A stretch of DNA of 64,000 bases from JAAXGX01 sp965221595 (GTDB lineage Bacteria > Acidobacteriota > Vicinamibacteria > Vicinamibacterales > UBA8438): the NCBI GenBank assembly GCA_965221595.1, contig OZ244900.1:1798001-1862000 (forward strand), in the 5' to 3' direction. Each line of letters opens with the position of its first letter. The first letter of the stretch is position 1. Of this stretch, positions 8,250 through 17,379 are shown piece by piece. The notes beneath the pieces are model-generated. The model was given only the letters and a program-made list of their open reading frames with translations. It ran no database searches and was not told where the DNA came from. The position numbers were made by a program, and so were the translations under genes.

Positions 8250-10253
8250 CTACGGCAGCGCGAGGGCGATCAGTTCCGCCGGTTGGCCGCGGGCCCCGAT
8301 GGCCAGCGCGATGTACTGCCTGCCGTCGAGCAGGTACGTCATGGGCACGCCGCTCTGGTTCTTGGGCAGCTCGTACTCCCAGATGATGTCGCCGGTCTGC
8401 TTGTCGTAGGCGTAGAACATGGGGCCGCCGGCCCAGGTCGGCGTGGCCATCAGGCCCGAGCCCTCGCCCGCGAACAGCAGGGTCTTGGTCACCAGGATGC
8501 CGCTGCGCTCCGGCTTGCCGGTCCTCGGAATGTCGAGGCCGCTGAGCGCCGGGTGGTTGGCCACGCAGTCGGGCGTGGGACCGTTCGGTATGGTCCACAG
8601 CAGTTCGCCCGCGTTCAGGTCGAGCGCGGTGATCCGGCCCCACGGCGGCTTGATGAGCGGGAGCCCCAGTGGGCCGACTTCGCCGCATCCCTGCTGCTGC
8701 CGCAGGGCGTCCCGGCCACGCGGCCGTCCGATGCCGCCCACCAGGTCCATCGACGTGCGGTCCGGATCGTTGACGAGTCCGGCCATCGTCGGGTTCGTGA
8801 TCGAGGCCACGTAGAGGATGCCGGTCTCGGCGTCGACCGCGCCGCCCTGCCAGTTGGCGCCGCCTGTCATGTGCGGCAGCATCAGCAGGCCTCGCAGTCC
8901 GTCCTGCCCGGCCAGGATCGGCGGCGTGTAGAGGGGACCCTGCTTGTACTCCGACCCGATGCGCCGGGCCTCGGCGGCGATCTCGGCTGTGAAGTCGAGG
9001 AAATCCTCCTCCGATACCCCCTGGCGGTCGAAAGCGGGCGGGCGCGTGGGGAACGGCTGCGTGGCGGCCGACTGCTCGCCCGGCACGTCCGACTGCGGGA
9101 CCGGCCGCTCCTCGATGGGCCACAGCGGCTCGCCCGTGGCGCGGTCGAAGACGTACGTGAACGCCTGCTTCGTGATCTGGGCGACCGCCTTGACGACCCG
9201 GCCGTTCACGTTGAGATCGATCAGCGTCGCGGCGGTGGGAACGTCGTAGTCCCAAATGCCGTGGTGAATGAACTGGAAGTGCCAGACGCGCTCGCCGGTA
9301 CGGGCGTCGAGGCAGACGAGGCTCTCGGCAAACAGGTTGTCGCCGGGACGGTGACCGCCGTACAGGTCGTTGGTCGGCGTCTCGACCGGCACGTAGACGT
9401 AGCCGAGCTCCTCGTCCCCCGACATCGGCGCCCACGCCCCGGTGTTGCCCGTGTAGCGCCAGGAGCCGTCCTCCCAGGTGTCGTTGCCGAACTCGCCGGG
9501 CTGCGGGATCGTGTGGAAGACCCAGAGCTGCTCGCCCGTGCGCACGTCGAAGCCGCGGACGAAGCCGGCCGGGAACTCTCTGGCCGGCGCCACCGCCCGC
9601 AGCGCTGCGCCCACGACGACCACGTCGTTGACGACGGTGGCCGGCGAGTTCAGGCCGATCTGCCCGTCCTCGATGGGGGGACGGTCGAGGCCCTCGTAGA
9701 GGCCGTTGTAGAGATCGACGATGCCGTCCTCGCCGAACGTCGGCACCGGCCGTCCGGTCGCGGCGTCCAGGGCCACCAGGTGGTAGCCCTGGGTGACGTG
9801 GATGATGCGATCGTCACCCTGCCCGTCGCTCCAATGTGCCACGCCGCGGCCGGAGCTGGAGCGCAGCGGCGCCACCTCGCCGCGTCGGCCCTCGTCGTAG
9901 CGGAACATCCACAGCGTTTCGCCCGTGGCGGCGTCGATGGCCACCACGTTGCGCCGGCGGCCGGCCGTCGTGTACAGCACGCCGTCGATCATCAGCGGCG
10001 TCGCCTGGAAGTTGAAATCGACCCGCGGCCCGAAGTTATCGGTCTTCCAGCGCCAGACGATCTCGAGGTCCGCGACGTTGTCCCGATCGATCTGGTCGAG
10101 CGGCGAGTACTTGGTGCTGCCCAGATCGCCCCCGTAGTACCGCCACTCGCCGTCCTGCGCGCCCTGCTGCGCCGCGGTGGGCAGCCCGACCCCGAGGGCG
10201 CCGACGGCGGCGAGCCCGATGCTCACGACGAACCGACCGGTCTCTCTTCGCAT
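8250..10253 (-). CDS. PQQ-dependent dehydrogenase, membrane-GDH type (copy 1)
   Basis: A 667-residue exported eight-bladed propeller quinoprotein. The N-terminal signal ends near PTAAQQG and is followed by GEWRYYGGDLGSTKYSPLDQI, the standard first blade. Blade motifs include NVVAIDAATGETLWMF, GRGVAHW, ETPTNDLYGGHRPGDNLF, VWHFQFIHHGIWDYD and GGANWQGGAVD, where PQQ and calcium contacts usually lie. No CxxCH haem motif is present, so electrons must go to a separate acceptor. SD GGGAGAGG precedes the ATG. Substrate (sugar or alcohol) cannot be assigned. Confidence 0.9.
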   Translation of the reverse strand: MRRETGRFVVSIGLAAVGALGVGLPTAAQQGAQDGEWRYYGGDLGSTKYSPLDQIDRDNVADLEIVWRWKTDNFGPRVDFNFQATPLMIDGVLYTTAGRRRNVVAIDAATGETLWMFRYDEGRRGEVAPLRSSSGRGVAHWSDGQGDDRIIHVTQGYHLVALDAATGRPVPTFGEDGIVDLYNGLYEGLDRPPIEDGQIGLNSPATVVNDVVVVGAALRAVAPAREFPAGFVRGFDVRTGEQLWVFHTIPQPGEFGNDTWEDGSWRYTGNTGAWAPMSGDEELGYVYVPVETPTNDLYGGHRPGDNLFAESLVCLDARTGERVWHFQFIHHGIWDYDVPTAATLIDLNVNGRVVKAVAQITKQAFTYVFDRATGEPLWPIEERPVPQSDVPGEQSAATQPFPTRPPAFDRQGVSEEDFLDFTAEIAAEARRIGSEYKQGPLYTPPILAGQDGLRGLLMLPHMTGGANWQGGAVDAETGILYVASITNPTMAGLVNDPDRTSMDLVGGIGRPRGRDALRQQQGCGEVGPLGLPLIKPPWGRITALDLNAGELLWTIPNGPTPDCVANHPALSGLDIPRTGKPERSGILVTKTLLFAGEGSGLMATPTWAGGPMFYAYDKQTGDIIWEYELPKNQSGVPMTYLLDGRQYIALAIGARGQPAELIALALP

Positions 10254-10265
10254 GTCCCTCTCCCG

Positions 10266-10445
10266 TTACTCGTCAGGCGCGCGGTCCGACGCGTGCGGGC
10301 GCGCCGACCAGGCGTCGTCACCTTGATTCAGAAGGTCGCGATCCGGTTCCCGTGCGCGACCTGACGCGCCGTCCTGCGCTGGCGCCGCCGCACCCGCTGC
10401 CAGGACGACCCATGCCGTTGCCGCGACTGCCGTCGCTCTCAGCAT
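10266..10445 (-). CDS. possible small exported peptide upstream of the PQQ dehydrogenase
   Basis: A 59-codon ORF that starts with a signal-peptide-like stretch (MLRATAVAATAWVVLAAG, then AAAPAQDG) and continues with a hydrophilic tail. It ends 12 bp before the PQQ dehydrogenase start on the same strand, so it could be a leader peptide or the relic of a truncated secreted gene. No homology recognised; SD is weak. Confidence 0.25.
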   Translation of the reverse strand: MLRATAVAATAWVVLAAGAAAPAQDGASGRAREPDRDLLNQGDDAWSARPHASDRAPDE

Positions 10446-10661
10446 GGCTGCCGCCCTTCGCGCCCGATCAGGGTACAGACTTGCCGGCCCGGAAACCAGC
10501 GCAAGATTGCAGGCAGCCTGGCTGGGCGGCTCGCAGGACTCGAAGGAAATGTCGGACAAGGTGCTGCAGGAGGCGCAGTACCACCGGGTCGCGGCAGCGG
10601 CTCGCCGGCGAGGGCGACCGAGCCGTGACGTGCCGCCGGCCGGCCGACGCAGCGGGTGCCG

Positions 10662-11216
10662 TCAGTGCTCGTACACGGGGCCGTGCACGGTGCGGTGGGA
10701 GAGATACTGCCAGCGGCCATCGCGCTGGGCGTAGACCCGGACGTACCAGAAGCTGAAGGCGCGCTGTGCCTCCGCCGGGCCGCCGCTGCGGGCCCGCACC
10801 CGGCCCATGGTGATGGCCACGTCGCCGTGCAGCTCGACCTGCTGCGAGTCGACCTCCCGTGCACTGTAGCGCCCCGCCAGCGACGCCAGCCACTCCGCGC
10901 GCTGGTCGACGCCCAGGATGGCGCCGCCGGTGGTCCACCCGTCGCCGTGCGTGTACGTGAAGTCGCTTGCGCAGACGTCTTCCAGGAAGGCAAGGTCGGC
11001 GTGCAGCACTGCCGCCTCGATGCGCCGCTCGAGCGCGAGCACCTCGGCCCCGGGGGCGGGGTGTCGGCCGGCTGCTTCCTGCGCAGGAACACTCGCCGCG
11101 GTCGGCGCCAGCAGGGCCACGGAGGCGGCCAGCAGCACGGCAGCGGGCGCCGGCCGCGCGCGGTACGGCCGCAGCGCCGCCGCGGCCTGGTCTCGGATGT
11201 GCTTCCCGTCTGCCAT
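10662..11216 (-). CDS. exported SnoaL-like / NTF2-fold (DUF4440-type) protein
   Basis: A 184-residue protein: signal segment (about residues 22-45), then a cone-shaped NTF2-like domain recognised by LERRIEAAVLHADLAFLEDV, DFTYTHGDGW, VELHGDVAITMGRVR and FSFWYVRVYAQRDGRWQYL with a terminal SHRT. This pattern fits DUF4440/SnoaL proteins, which are small ligand-binding or isomerase-like folds. ATG 11216 follows GGAGGGG. It is divergent from the LVIVD-repeat gene; function unknown. Confidence 0.75.
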   Translation of the reverse strand: MADGKHIRDQAAAALRPYRARPAPAAVLLAASVALLAPTAASVPAQEAAGRHPAPGAEVLALERRIEAAVLHADLAFLEDVCASDFTYTHGDGWTTGGAILGVDQRAEWLASLAGRYSAREVDSQQVELHGDVAITMGRVRARSGGPAEAQRAFSFWYVRVYAQRDGRWQYLSHRTVHGPVYEH

Positions 11217-11427
11217 CGCCCCTCCTGCCCCGAATCGCTCCGCAGAGTACCCAAACGATGCTCCGCATGCGGCGCGGAGCGAGCGCGGCACTGTTCGCAT
11301 TCTAATTGCCTGCGGGCAGGCTCGGTCAAGATTCGATGGCGGTGGCGCCCCGTCGTGGCAGCGCGCGTTGTGGGCGTGGGCGGGACTGTCATATCGTGGG
11401 CGGTACTCGTTCGAGGGGAGGTTGACG

Positions 11428-12885
11428 ATGAACGGCTGGTTGGCACGGTCGGTTGCCGCGGTTCTGGTTGCCGGCGGCGTGGCGTTGCCGGCGCAGGAGG
11501 CTGGCCGGGGGCACGGCGAGGAGGCGTTCAACACGCGCCTCGTCGGGGCGCACGACCTGCAGGGCCGCTCGGCCTATCAGCCGCTGCCGGTGCGGCAGGG
11601 GGCGCGGCGGATCCTCTACGTCGGCCACCACGCCGGCGAAGCGTTCAATCCGCTGACGGGGACGGTGGAGACCAACGGCACGTCGGTGGTCGACGTCACC
11701 GCACCGGAAGCGCCGGTCTACCTGGCGCACATTCCGGCGACCGGCGGGGCCAGCGGGTCGCAGATGGTTCAGGTATGCGCCGGCGATCAGCTTCCGCGCG
11801 GCCGGGCGGGTCACTTCTACCTGCTGCGGCCGAACGGCAACCGGAGTCACGAGGTTTGGGATGTCACCGATCCGGCGGACCCGACGTTCGTGCGGACGGT
11901 GGTCGAGACAGGCCGCACACCGTCCGGCGACCAGCACACGCACAAGAACTGGTGGGAGTGCGACACCGGCATCGCCCACCTGGTCGGCACCGTGGACGGC
12001 TGGCGCGCGCCGCGCGTCCTGCAGGTCTTCGACCTGGCCGATCCGGCGGCGCCGCGCCACGTCCGCGACTTCAGCCTGCCCGGGGTCCAGCCGGACGCGA
12101 GCGGCCCCATCCCGGGCGGTTCCGGGCTGCACGAAGTGGTGAGGCTGGGCAACCGGTTGTACCTGGCGTACGGGACCGTGGCGAACGGCGTCGTGCAGAT
12201 CCTCGACCGGGACCGGCTGCTCAACGGCGACCCCGACGCCGCAGCGCCGCTCGCGGCGAGTCCGGCGGCCCTGGCCTACCCCCAGATCGGGCGACTCGAC
12301 CTGCCGGCGTTCTGGGGCGGGCATACGGCCATGCCGCTGCTCGGCGTGGAAATTGCCGACTACGCGGACAATCGCGACCACGCGACGCGCGACTTCCTGT
12401 TCGTCGTTTCGGAGTCGGCGCGTAATGCGTGTCAGGAGGCGCGCCACATCACGTTCATGATCGACATCACGGACGAGGCCCATCCGCTGCCGGTCTCCAC
12501 CTTCCAGGTGCCGGAGTCGAGCGGGGAGTTCTGCGACCGCGGCGGCCGCTTCGGGCCCCACTCGCCGCAATGGTCCATGGAGCCGCCGTTCTACGGCAGG
12601 CTGATGGCGGTGTCGTGGTTCAACGCCGGCGCGCGGATCATCGACGTCCGCGACCCGTTCGACCTGGAGGAGGTGGCCTACTACATCCCGGCCACGACCG
12701 AGCGCACGGCGGAGCGCTGCGCCACGATCGACGGCGTCGAGCGCTGTCAGGTGGCCATCCAGACGAACAACCTGGAAGTGGACGACCGCGGCCTGCTCTA
12801 CCTGGTGGACCGTGCCGACACCGGCCTGCACATCGTGGCGCTCACCGGGCCGGCCGCTGCCATCCTCGAGGTCGAGGGGGACTGA
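11428..12885 (+). CDS. secreted LVIVD-repeat-type beta-propeller protein
   Basis: A 485-residue exported protein with a signal peptide (residues 1-22) and repeated segments such as TSVVDVTAPEAPVYLAHI, HEVWDVTDPADPTFVRTV, LQVFDLADPAAPRHVRDF, FMIDITDEAHPLPVSTF and ARIIDVRDPFDLEEVAYY. These are LVIVD-like propeller blades, known from surface or secreted scaffold-type proteins. Four to five Cys in the C-terminal half suggest disulfides in an extracytoplasmic setting. SD GGGGAGG lies upstream of ATG 11428. Enzymatic activity is not evident. Confidence 0.75.
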   Translation: MNGWLARSVAAVLVAGGVALPAQEAGRGHGEEAFNTRLVGAHDLQGRSAYQPLPVRQGARRILYVGHHAGEAFNPLTGTVETNGTSVVDVTAPEAPVYLAHIPATGGASGSQMVQVCAGDQLPRGRAGHFYLLRPNGNRSHEVWDVTDPADPTFVRTVVETGRTPSGDQHTHKNWWECDTGIAHLVGTVDGWRAPRVLQVFDLADPAAPRHVRDFSLPGVQPDASGPIPGGSGLHEVVRLGNRLYLAYGTVANGVVQILDRDRLLNGDPDAAAPLAASPAALAYPQIGRLDLPAFWGGHTAMPLLGVEIADYADNRDHATRDFLFVVSESARNACQEARHITFMIDITDEAHPLPVSTFQVPESSGEFCDRGGRFGPHSPQWSMEPPFYGRLMAVSWFNAGARIIDVRDPFDLEEVAYYIPATTERTAERCATIDGVERCQVAIQTNNLEVDDRGLLYLVDRADTGLHIVALTGPAAAILEVEGD

Positions 12886-12933
12886 CGGCGGCGGTGCCTT
12901 TCGCCAGCGGCCGGCGGCCGTCCCGCCGGAGCC

Positions 12934-13947
12934 TCACCGGTCGCTGCCGGCGGCCTGTTCCTCGGCACGGGCGCCACCCAGGATGTTGATCATGGCGTGG
13001 TTGCCTTCGTGGCAGGCGTACTCCCACATCTCGCCGGCCGCCACGCCGCGCGACGCCTGGTCGGTCGTCAACGGTGCGGAAGCGGTCCAGGGCCGCGTGA
13101 ACCACGCCGGATCCTCGACCGTGAAGGTGTAGTCGATGGCCTCCGGCCCGATCCGCGTGAAGCGCTCGACCAGCCGCAGGCCGGGGCGGGCGGCGCGCCA
13201 CGGCGTGCTCCAGTAGGCGTCGGGCTTGTCGACGAAGTTGACGGTCTCGACCACCAGCGTGTCGTCCTCCCAGTGCCCGCGCGCCTCGCCGGTCCACTGC
13301 GAGATGCCGGTCCGCGCCCGGCCGTCGACCGGGACGATCCGCAGCTCGTGGTACATCTCGTGCAGCATCACCACCTGACCCGGCGTCTGCAGGATCCGCA
13401 GGTTCATGTTGTAGGGCTGGATGGGGACCATATTGGGCAGGCCGTCAGTGAGGCAGCGCTCGCCGGTGTCGAGGTCGGTCCAGGAATGGAAGGGGCCGAC
13501 CCCGTAGCGGGCCCGTTCGCGGTCGCTGGCGAGCCTGGCCTCCGGCCGCCACGGGATGCGACCCTCGGGCGGGTCGACGATCAGTGCCGTACGCAGGTCG
13601 TCCACAATCCGTGTGCCGGCGTCCAGCCAGACCTGGTTGTAGCCGCCGACGGTGCCGGGCGCCGACTTGCCGTCCGACGCCGCACGCTCCGCGGCCGACT
13701 CCTGCTCGATGGCCACGGCCTCCGCGGCGGTCAGCAGCGTCTGCTCGGACTGCTGCGCGGGCCGCTCCAGCGGCGTGAGCGTCGCCGATGTCCACAGCCC
13801 CTGCAGATCGGGATCGCCCCACGGCGTGCGTGGGACCTCCGCGCCGCCGTTCGAATCTGCCTGCGCGGCTGCCGCCGCCGGCAGCAGAACGATGGCGGCC
13901 AGCACCGCTGCCGCCGCACCCACCGAGCCGAGCATGTGGTGATTCAT
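12934..13947 (-). CDS. secreted PRTPWGDPDLQG-family protein, copy 2
   Basis: A 337-residue paralogue of the gene at 5659-6678. Signal peptide to about residue 30, then VPRTPWGDPDLQGLWTSATLTPLERP. The remaining family blocks are LIVDPPEGRIPW, GERCLTDGLPNMVPI, MYHELRIVPVDGR, WEDDTLVVETVNF, ERFTRIGPEAIDYTFTVEDP, FTRPWTASAPL and WEYACHEGNHAMINIL. It differs in having YNMN instead of YNNN and H instead of Y in the C-terminal motif. It converges on the LVIVD-repeat gene. Function unknown. Confidence 0.8.
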   Translation of the reverse strand: MNHHMLGSVGAAAAVLAAIVLLPAAAAAQADSNGGAEVPRTPWGDPDLQGLWTSATLTPLERPAQQSEQTLLTAAEAVAIEQESAAERAASDGKSAPGTVGGYNQVWLDAGTRIVDDLRTALIVDPPEGRIPWRPEARLASDRERARYGVGPFHSWTDLDTGERCLTDGLPNMVPIQPYNMNLRILQTPGQVVMLHEMYHELRIVPVDGRARTGISQWTGEARGHWEDDTLVVETVNFVDKPDAYWSTPWRAARPGLRLVERFTRIGPEAIDYTFTVEDPAWFTRPWTASAPLTTDQASRGVAAGEMWEYACHEGNHAMINILGGARAEEQAAGSDR

Positions 13948-14063
13948 CAGAACCTCTTGCCGCGCGCCTTCACACGTATGGTAGCGCGTTCGCGGCCCTG
14001 CTGCCGTGGGCTGCCGGGGTGTTCACGGTTAGAATCAGGTGCAACCGGGAGGGAGTGGAATCC

Positions 14064-15383
14064 ATGTCGGAATCGCAACGTCGGCGGCAGGAGATCGATC
14101 GGCGCGCGCTGCTCAGGTTGATGGGTGCGGCCGGGGCGTCGGCCGCGGCAGCTTCCACGGGCGGCGTGTTCCGAGCAGCCCGGGCGCGCGCAGCGGGCCG
14201 ACCCGCGGGCGCGGGTCAGGCGGCCATGCCGGCCGGGGTCGAGGCGTTCGAAGTGCGGGTCGATGACCGGGAGTTGGAAGACCTGAGCCGCCGTCTGCGG
14301 TCGCCGCGCTGGCCGCCGGACTCACCGGGCGAGCCGTGGTCGTACGGCACGGACCGTGCCTACCTCGAGGAGTTGATTGCCTACTGGCGGGACGAGTACG
14401 ACTGGCGCACCCACGAGGCCGCGCTCAACGCGTTCAACCACTACACGACCACCATCGATGGACAGCGCATCCACTTCGTGCGCCAGGAGGGCGTCGGCCC
14501 GGCGCCGATGCCGCTGGTGATGACCCACGGCTGGCCCGGCACCATCTGGGAGATGCTGCCGTCGGTGATGGCCCTGAGCGACCCGGCCTCCCACGGCGGC
14601 GATCCGGCCGACGCGTTCGATGTCATCGTGCCGTCCATCCCCGGCTTCGGCTTTTCCGGCGACCCGGCCGAGGGGACCGACGTCGTGCGCACCGCCGAGC
14701 TGTGGGTGGCCCTGATGGACAGGCTGGGCTACGAGCGCTTCGGAGCCTACGGCAGCGACTGGGGCGCGTTCATCACCCGCGTGCTCGGTGCGAACTATCC
14801 CGATCGCCTGCTGGGGATCCACACGCCCGGCGCGCCGGCCCGGCAGGAGCGGGACCCGGCAACCGCCGCCGAGCGCGACTTCGCGGCGCGCGTGGATTTG
14901 TGGTCCGTCGACGAGACGGGGTACCAGCGCATCCAGGGCACCAAGCCGCAGACGCTGGCGTTCGGCCTGACCGACTCGCCGGTCGGGCTCGCCGCGTGGC
15001 TCACGGAGAAGCTGCGCTCGTGGAGCGACTGCGACGGCGACGTGGAGTCACGCTTCAGCAAGGACCAGATCCTGACGTTGGTGTCGATCTACTGGCACAC
15101 GCGCACCATCGGGACCAGCGTGCGCTACTACCACGCGAACGGGCTGGGCAGCCCGGGTGGGCCGCGCCCGGTGGTGGGTCCGGTGCGCGTGCCCCAGGGC
15201 TTCGCCCAGTTCGTCGGTATCCCGCTGCGTGGGCAGCCACCGCGTTCTTATATCGCCGAACCGCCCGACAATGTCACCCACTGGACGGTCCATGATCGCG
15301 GCGGGCATTTCCCCGCCATCGAGGAGCCGAACCTGCTCGTGGCGGACCTGCGCACGTTCTTCCGGCCGCTGCGGCCGGTGTAG
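14064..15383 (+). CDS. exported epoxide hydrolase (EHN plus alpha/beta hydrolase)
   Basis: A 439-residue epoxide hydrolase that would open epoxides to diols. Order: twin-arginine-like signal (DRRALLRLMGAAGASAAAAS), EHN lid domain (FEVRVDDRELEDLSRRLRS to WRTHEAALNAFNHY), then the hydrolase core with oxyanion motif HGWPGTIWEM, IPGFGFSGDP, nucleophile Asp in GAYGSDWGA and catalytic His in HDRGGHFPAIEEP. ATG 14064 follows GGAGGGAG. The closest cytosolic relatives lack the export signal, so a periplasmic role in detoxification or catabolism is inferred. Confidence 0.9.
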   Translation: MSESQRRRQEIDRRALLRLMGAAGASAAAASTGGVFRAARARAAGRPAGAGQAAMPAGVEAFEVRVDDRELEDLSRRLRSPRWPPDSPGEPWSYGTDRAYLEELIAYWRDEYDWRTHEAALNAFNHYTTTIDGQRIHFVRQEGVGPAPMPLVMTHGWPGTIWEMLPSVMALSDPASHGGDPADAFDVIVPSIPGFGFSGDPAEGTDVVRTAELWVALMDRLGYERFGAYGSDWGAFITRVLGANYPDRLLGIHTPGAPARQERDPATAAERDFAARVDLWSVDETGYQRIQGTKPQTLAFGLTDSPVGLAAWLTEKLRSWSDCDGDVESRFSKDQILTLVSIYWHTRTIGTSVRYYHANGLGSPGGPRPVVGPVRVPQGFAQFVGIPLRGQPPRSYIAEPPDNVTHWTVHDRGGHFPAIEEPNLLVADLRTFFRPLRPV

Positions 15384-15421
15384 GCGGGTGCAGGCAGGGA
15401 GGTCACCCAGTCGGCCCGCGG

Positions 15422-16777
15422 TCAGTAGTCCGCGGCCCGCAGCGACGCGCGGATGATCCGACGGTCGTTGCGGTGCACGATGTGGCCGTTGGCGTAGGCC
15501 GGGTGCGACCAGTTGACCAGGCGCGCGTCGATGCGGCCGTGGGGCGTGCGCGTCCCGGAGCTGGCCGTGGGCGCGATCAGTCGGGTGCGACCCAGCTCGA
15601 CGTAGCCCTGCGGCGTGAAGCGGGCCAGGATCAGGTCCCCGTCGTCGTTGTTGACGAAGTAGCGATCCTCGTGGCGCACGAGGAACGCGGTGCTCCAGCG
15701 TGCCTGGGCGGTCATGTCGGGGCTCATCCACAACCGTCGGCCGGTGCGCGCGTCGAGGCCGCGCAGCTCGCCGTAGCTGTCGACGCCGTAGACGTAGTCG
15801 CCGCTGATGACCGGCGTCGTCACCATCGCGTGGATGGTGTCGGTCTGGTCGGGCAGTTCGCTGCGGCCCTGGCCCTGCCAGAGGTGGGTCGCCGCCGGCC
15901 GGTCCCGGCTGAGCCGCACCATGAGCGAGCCGTAGAAGAACTGCGACACCAGCAGGTAGTCGTCGCTGCGCACCGGGGTGGCGACCGTCACGCCCATCCC
16001 GACTTCCCAGGGCTGCTCCCAGTACTGCTCGCCGGTCTCGGGATCGAGCGACGCCAGTGCCTGCGGATGCCAGATGATGAGCTGCCGGACGCCGCCTGCC
16101 TCGTAGATGACCGGCTGCGCGTAGCCCATCTCGGTGGTCACGTCGATGGCTCGCCAAATCTCGTCGCCAGTGTGCTTGTCGAAGGCCACGACGAGCGCGT
16201 CGGGCTCGCCCCCGACCACGGTGATGAGTCGGTCGCCGTCCACGAGTGGTGCGCTCACGATGCCCCACGTGGGCACGCTCGTGCCGTACTCGGCGACGTA
16301 GTCCTTCTCCCACAGGACGCGGCCTGTCGCTACGTCGAGACACCAGAGTCGGCCGGTGCCGCCGACTACGTAGACGCGGTCGCCGTCGACGGTCGGCGTG
16401 GCGCGCGGGCCGATGGCATACGCGACCGACAGCATCCGATAGCTGGTCCGCCACTCGTGGGTCCAGAGCACTTCGCCGCTCCGCTCGTCGAGGGCCAGGG
16501 CGCGTTCGGTGCCGTCCAGCGTGCGCGAATCGGGATCCTCGGCCCAGTCGGTGATGAAGACACGTCCGTCGGCCACGGCCGGACCGGAGTAGCCCGCGCG
16601 CAGCGGCGTGGCCCAGGCCACCTTCAACTCATCGGGCAGCTCGTCGACGATGCCGGTTTCCTGCCAGACGGCCAGGCGTTCCGGGCCGCGCCACTGCGGC
16701 CAGTCGTCCGCGGCCAGGCCTGCGGTTGACACCGTGGCGAACACTGCCGTCCAGCCCAGTCTCAGCATCTTGCGCAT
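15422..16777 (-). CDS. exported PQQ-like (BamB-type) beta-propeller protein
   Basis: A 451-residue protein with a signal peptide ending at STAGLAAD, then DWPQWRGPERLAVW, the signature opening of planctomycete/acidobacterial PQQ-like propellers. Blades carry ALALDERSGEVLWTHEW, LWCLDVATGRVLWEKDY, LVVAFDKHTGDEIWRAID, LASLDPETGEQYWEQPW and LRGLDARTGRRLWMSPD. It has the blade tryptophan motif but not the MDH-type active-site sequences, so quinoprotein activity is uncertain and a scaffold or sensor role is possible. Confidence 0.8.
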   Translation of the reverse strand: MRKMLRLGWTAVFATVSTAGLAADDWPQWRGPERLAVWQETGIVDELPDELKVAWATPLRAGYSGPAVADGRVFITDWAEDPDSRTLDGTERALALDERSGEVLWTHEWRTSYRMLSVAYAIGPRATPTVDGDRVYVVGGTGRLWCLDVATGRVLWEKDYVAEYGTSVPTWGIVSAPLVDGDRLITVVGGEPDALVVAFDKHTGDEIWRAIDVTTEMGYAQPVIYEAGGVRQLIIWHPQALASLDPETGEQYWEQPWEVGMGVTVATPVRSDDYLLVSQFFYGSLMVRLSRDRPAATHLWQGQGRSELPDQTDTIHAMVTTPVISGDYVYGVDSYGELRGLDARTGRRLWMSPDMTAQARWSTAFLVRHEDRYFVNNDDGDLILARFTPQGYVELGRTRLIAPTASSGTRTPHGRIDARLVNWSHPAYANGHIVHRNDRRIIRASLRAADY

Positions 16778-16834
16778 CGGCTTCCTCCGTATCCGTCTCT
16801 AGACTAGCAGCCGTGGCAAACTTCCCCTTGCCAG

Positions 16835-16864
16835 GCGGGCGCCTCGCCCGTCTCGGTGCGACGC
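16835..16864. repeat. 30-bp palindromic intergenic repeat, copy A
   Basis: A 30-bp stretch containing the inverted core CGGGCG-CCT-CGCCCG and tail TCTCGGTGCGACGC, identical to 60936-60965. The similarity extends upstream by CCTTGCC plus two differing bases. It lies in the divergent spacer between the BamB-like gene and the HTTM partner gene. Confidence 0.8.
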
Positions 16865-16920
16865 ATGGCAGCGCCGGCGGAGTGCCCGGGGACCGTGATA
16901 CGCTGGCGACCGCCAAAGCG

Positions 16921-17379
16921 ATGAAGACGCCGCAACTCCGCGCGACGGTTTCGAGCGGCCCCATCGTGACGAAACTCTTCATCGTCGGCTGGCTGGCGGT
17001 GCAGCTTGCCTATCCCTTCGTCACCAAGTTCGACCTGCAGCCGTTCCGCTACCGCTGGGCGCCGTTGAGCTGGGGGATGTACGCCAACCCGAACGCCGAG
17101 TATCAGGTGGCCCTGTACCGTGTAGGTGAGGACGGCCAGCCCGACGCGATCGCCTTCGACGCGGAGATGGCGCGCGACAGCCGCTGGTCGCGCGGGCTCG
17201 TCCAGGGCGAGACGTCCGCCATCCGACGTCTGGAGACGCTGCGGGAGGTGGAGATTGTGCTGCGCCGCGTCGCGCGGCGCAATCGCGACGGCGCGGTCTA
17301 CGTCGGCAACGTCTACTGGTACTACCTGGACGAGGGCCGCTCACTGGAGCAGGAGATCCGCGTCCAGGCACCGCGCTGA
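16921..17379 (+). CDS. small membrane-anchored partner of HTTM protein
   Basis: A 152-residue protein with one N-terminal membrane segment (about residues 16-34) followed by a soluble domain with the short motif FRYRWAPLSWGMYAN. Proteins of this size and motif are commonly encoded just before HTTM (vitamin-K-carboxylase-like) genes. Its stop overlaps the start of the next gene by one base (TGATG), implying translational coupling and a shared function. Biochemical role unknown. Confidence 0.65.
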   Translation: MKTPQLRATVSSGPIVTKLFIVGWLAVQLAYPFVTKFDLQPFRYRWAPLSWGMYANPNAEYQVALYRVGEDGQPDAIAFDAEMARDSRWSRGLVQGETSAIRRLETLREVEIVLRRVARRNRDGAVYVGNVYWYYLDEGRSLEQEIRVQAPR

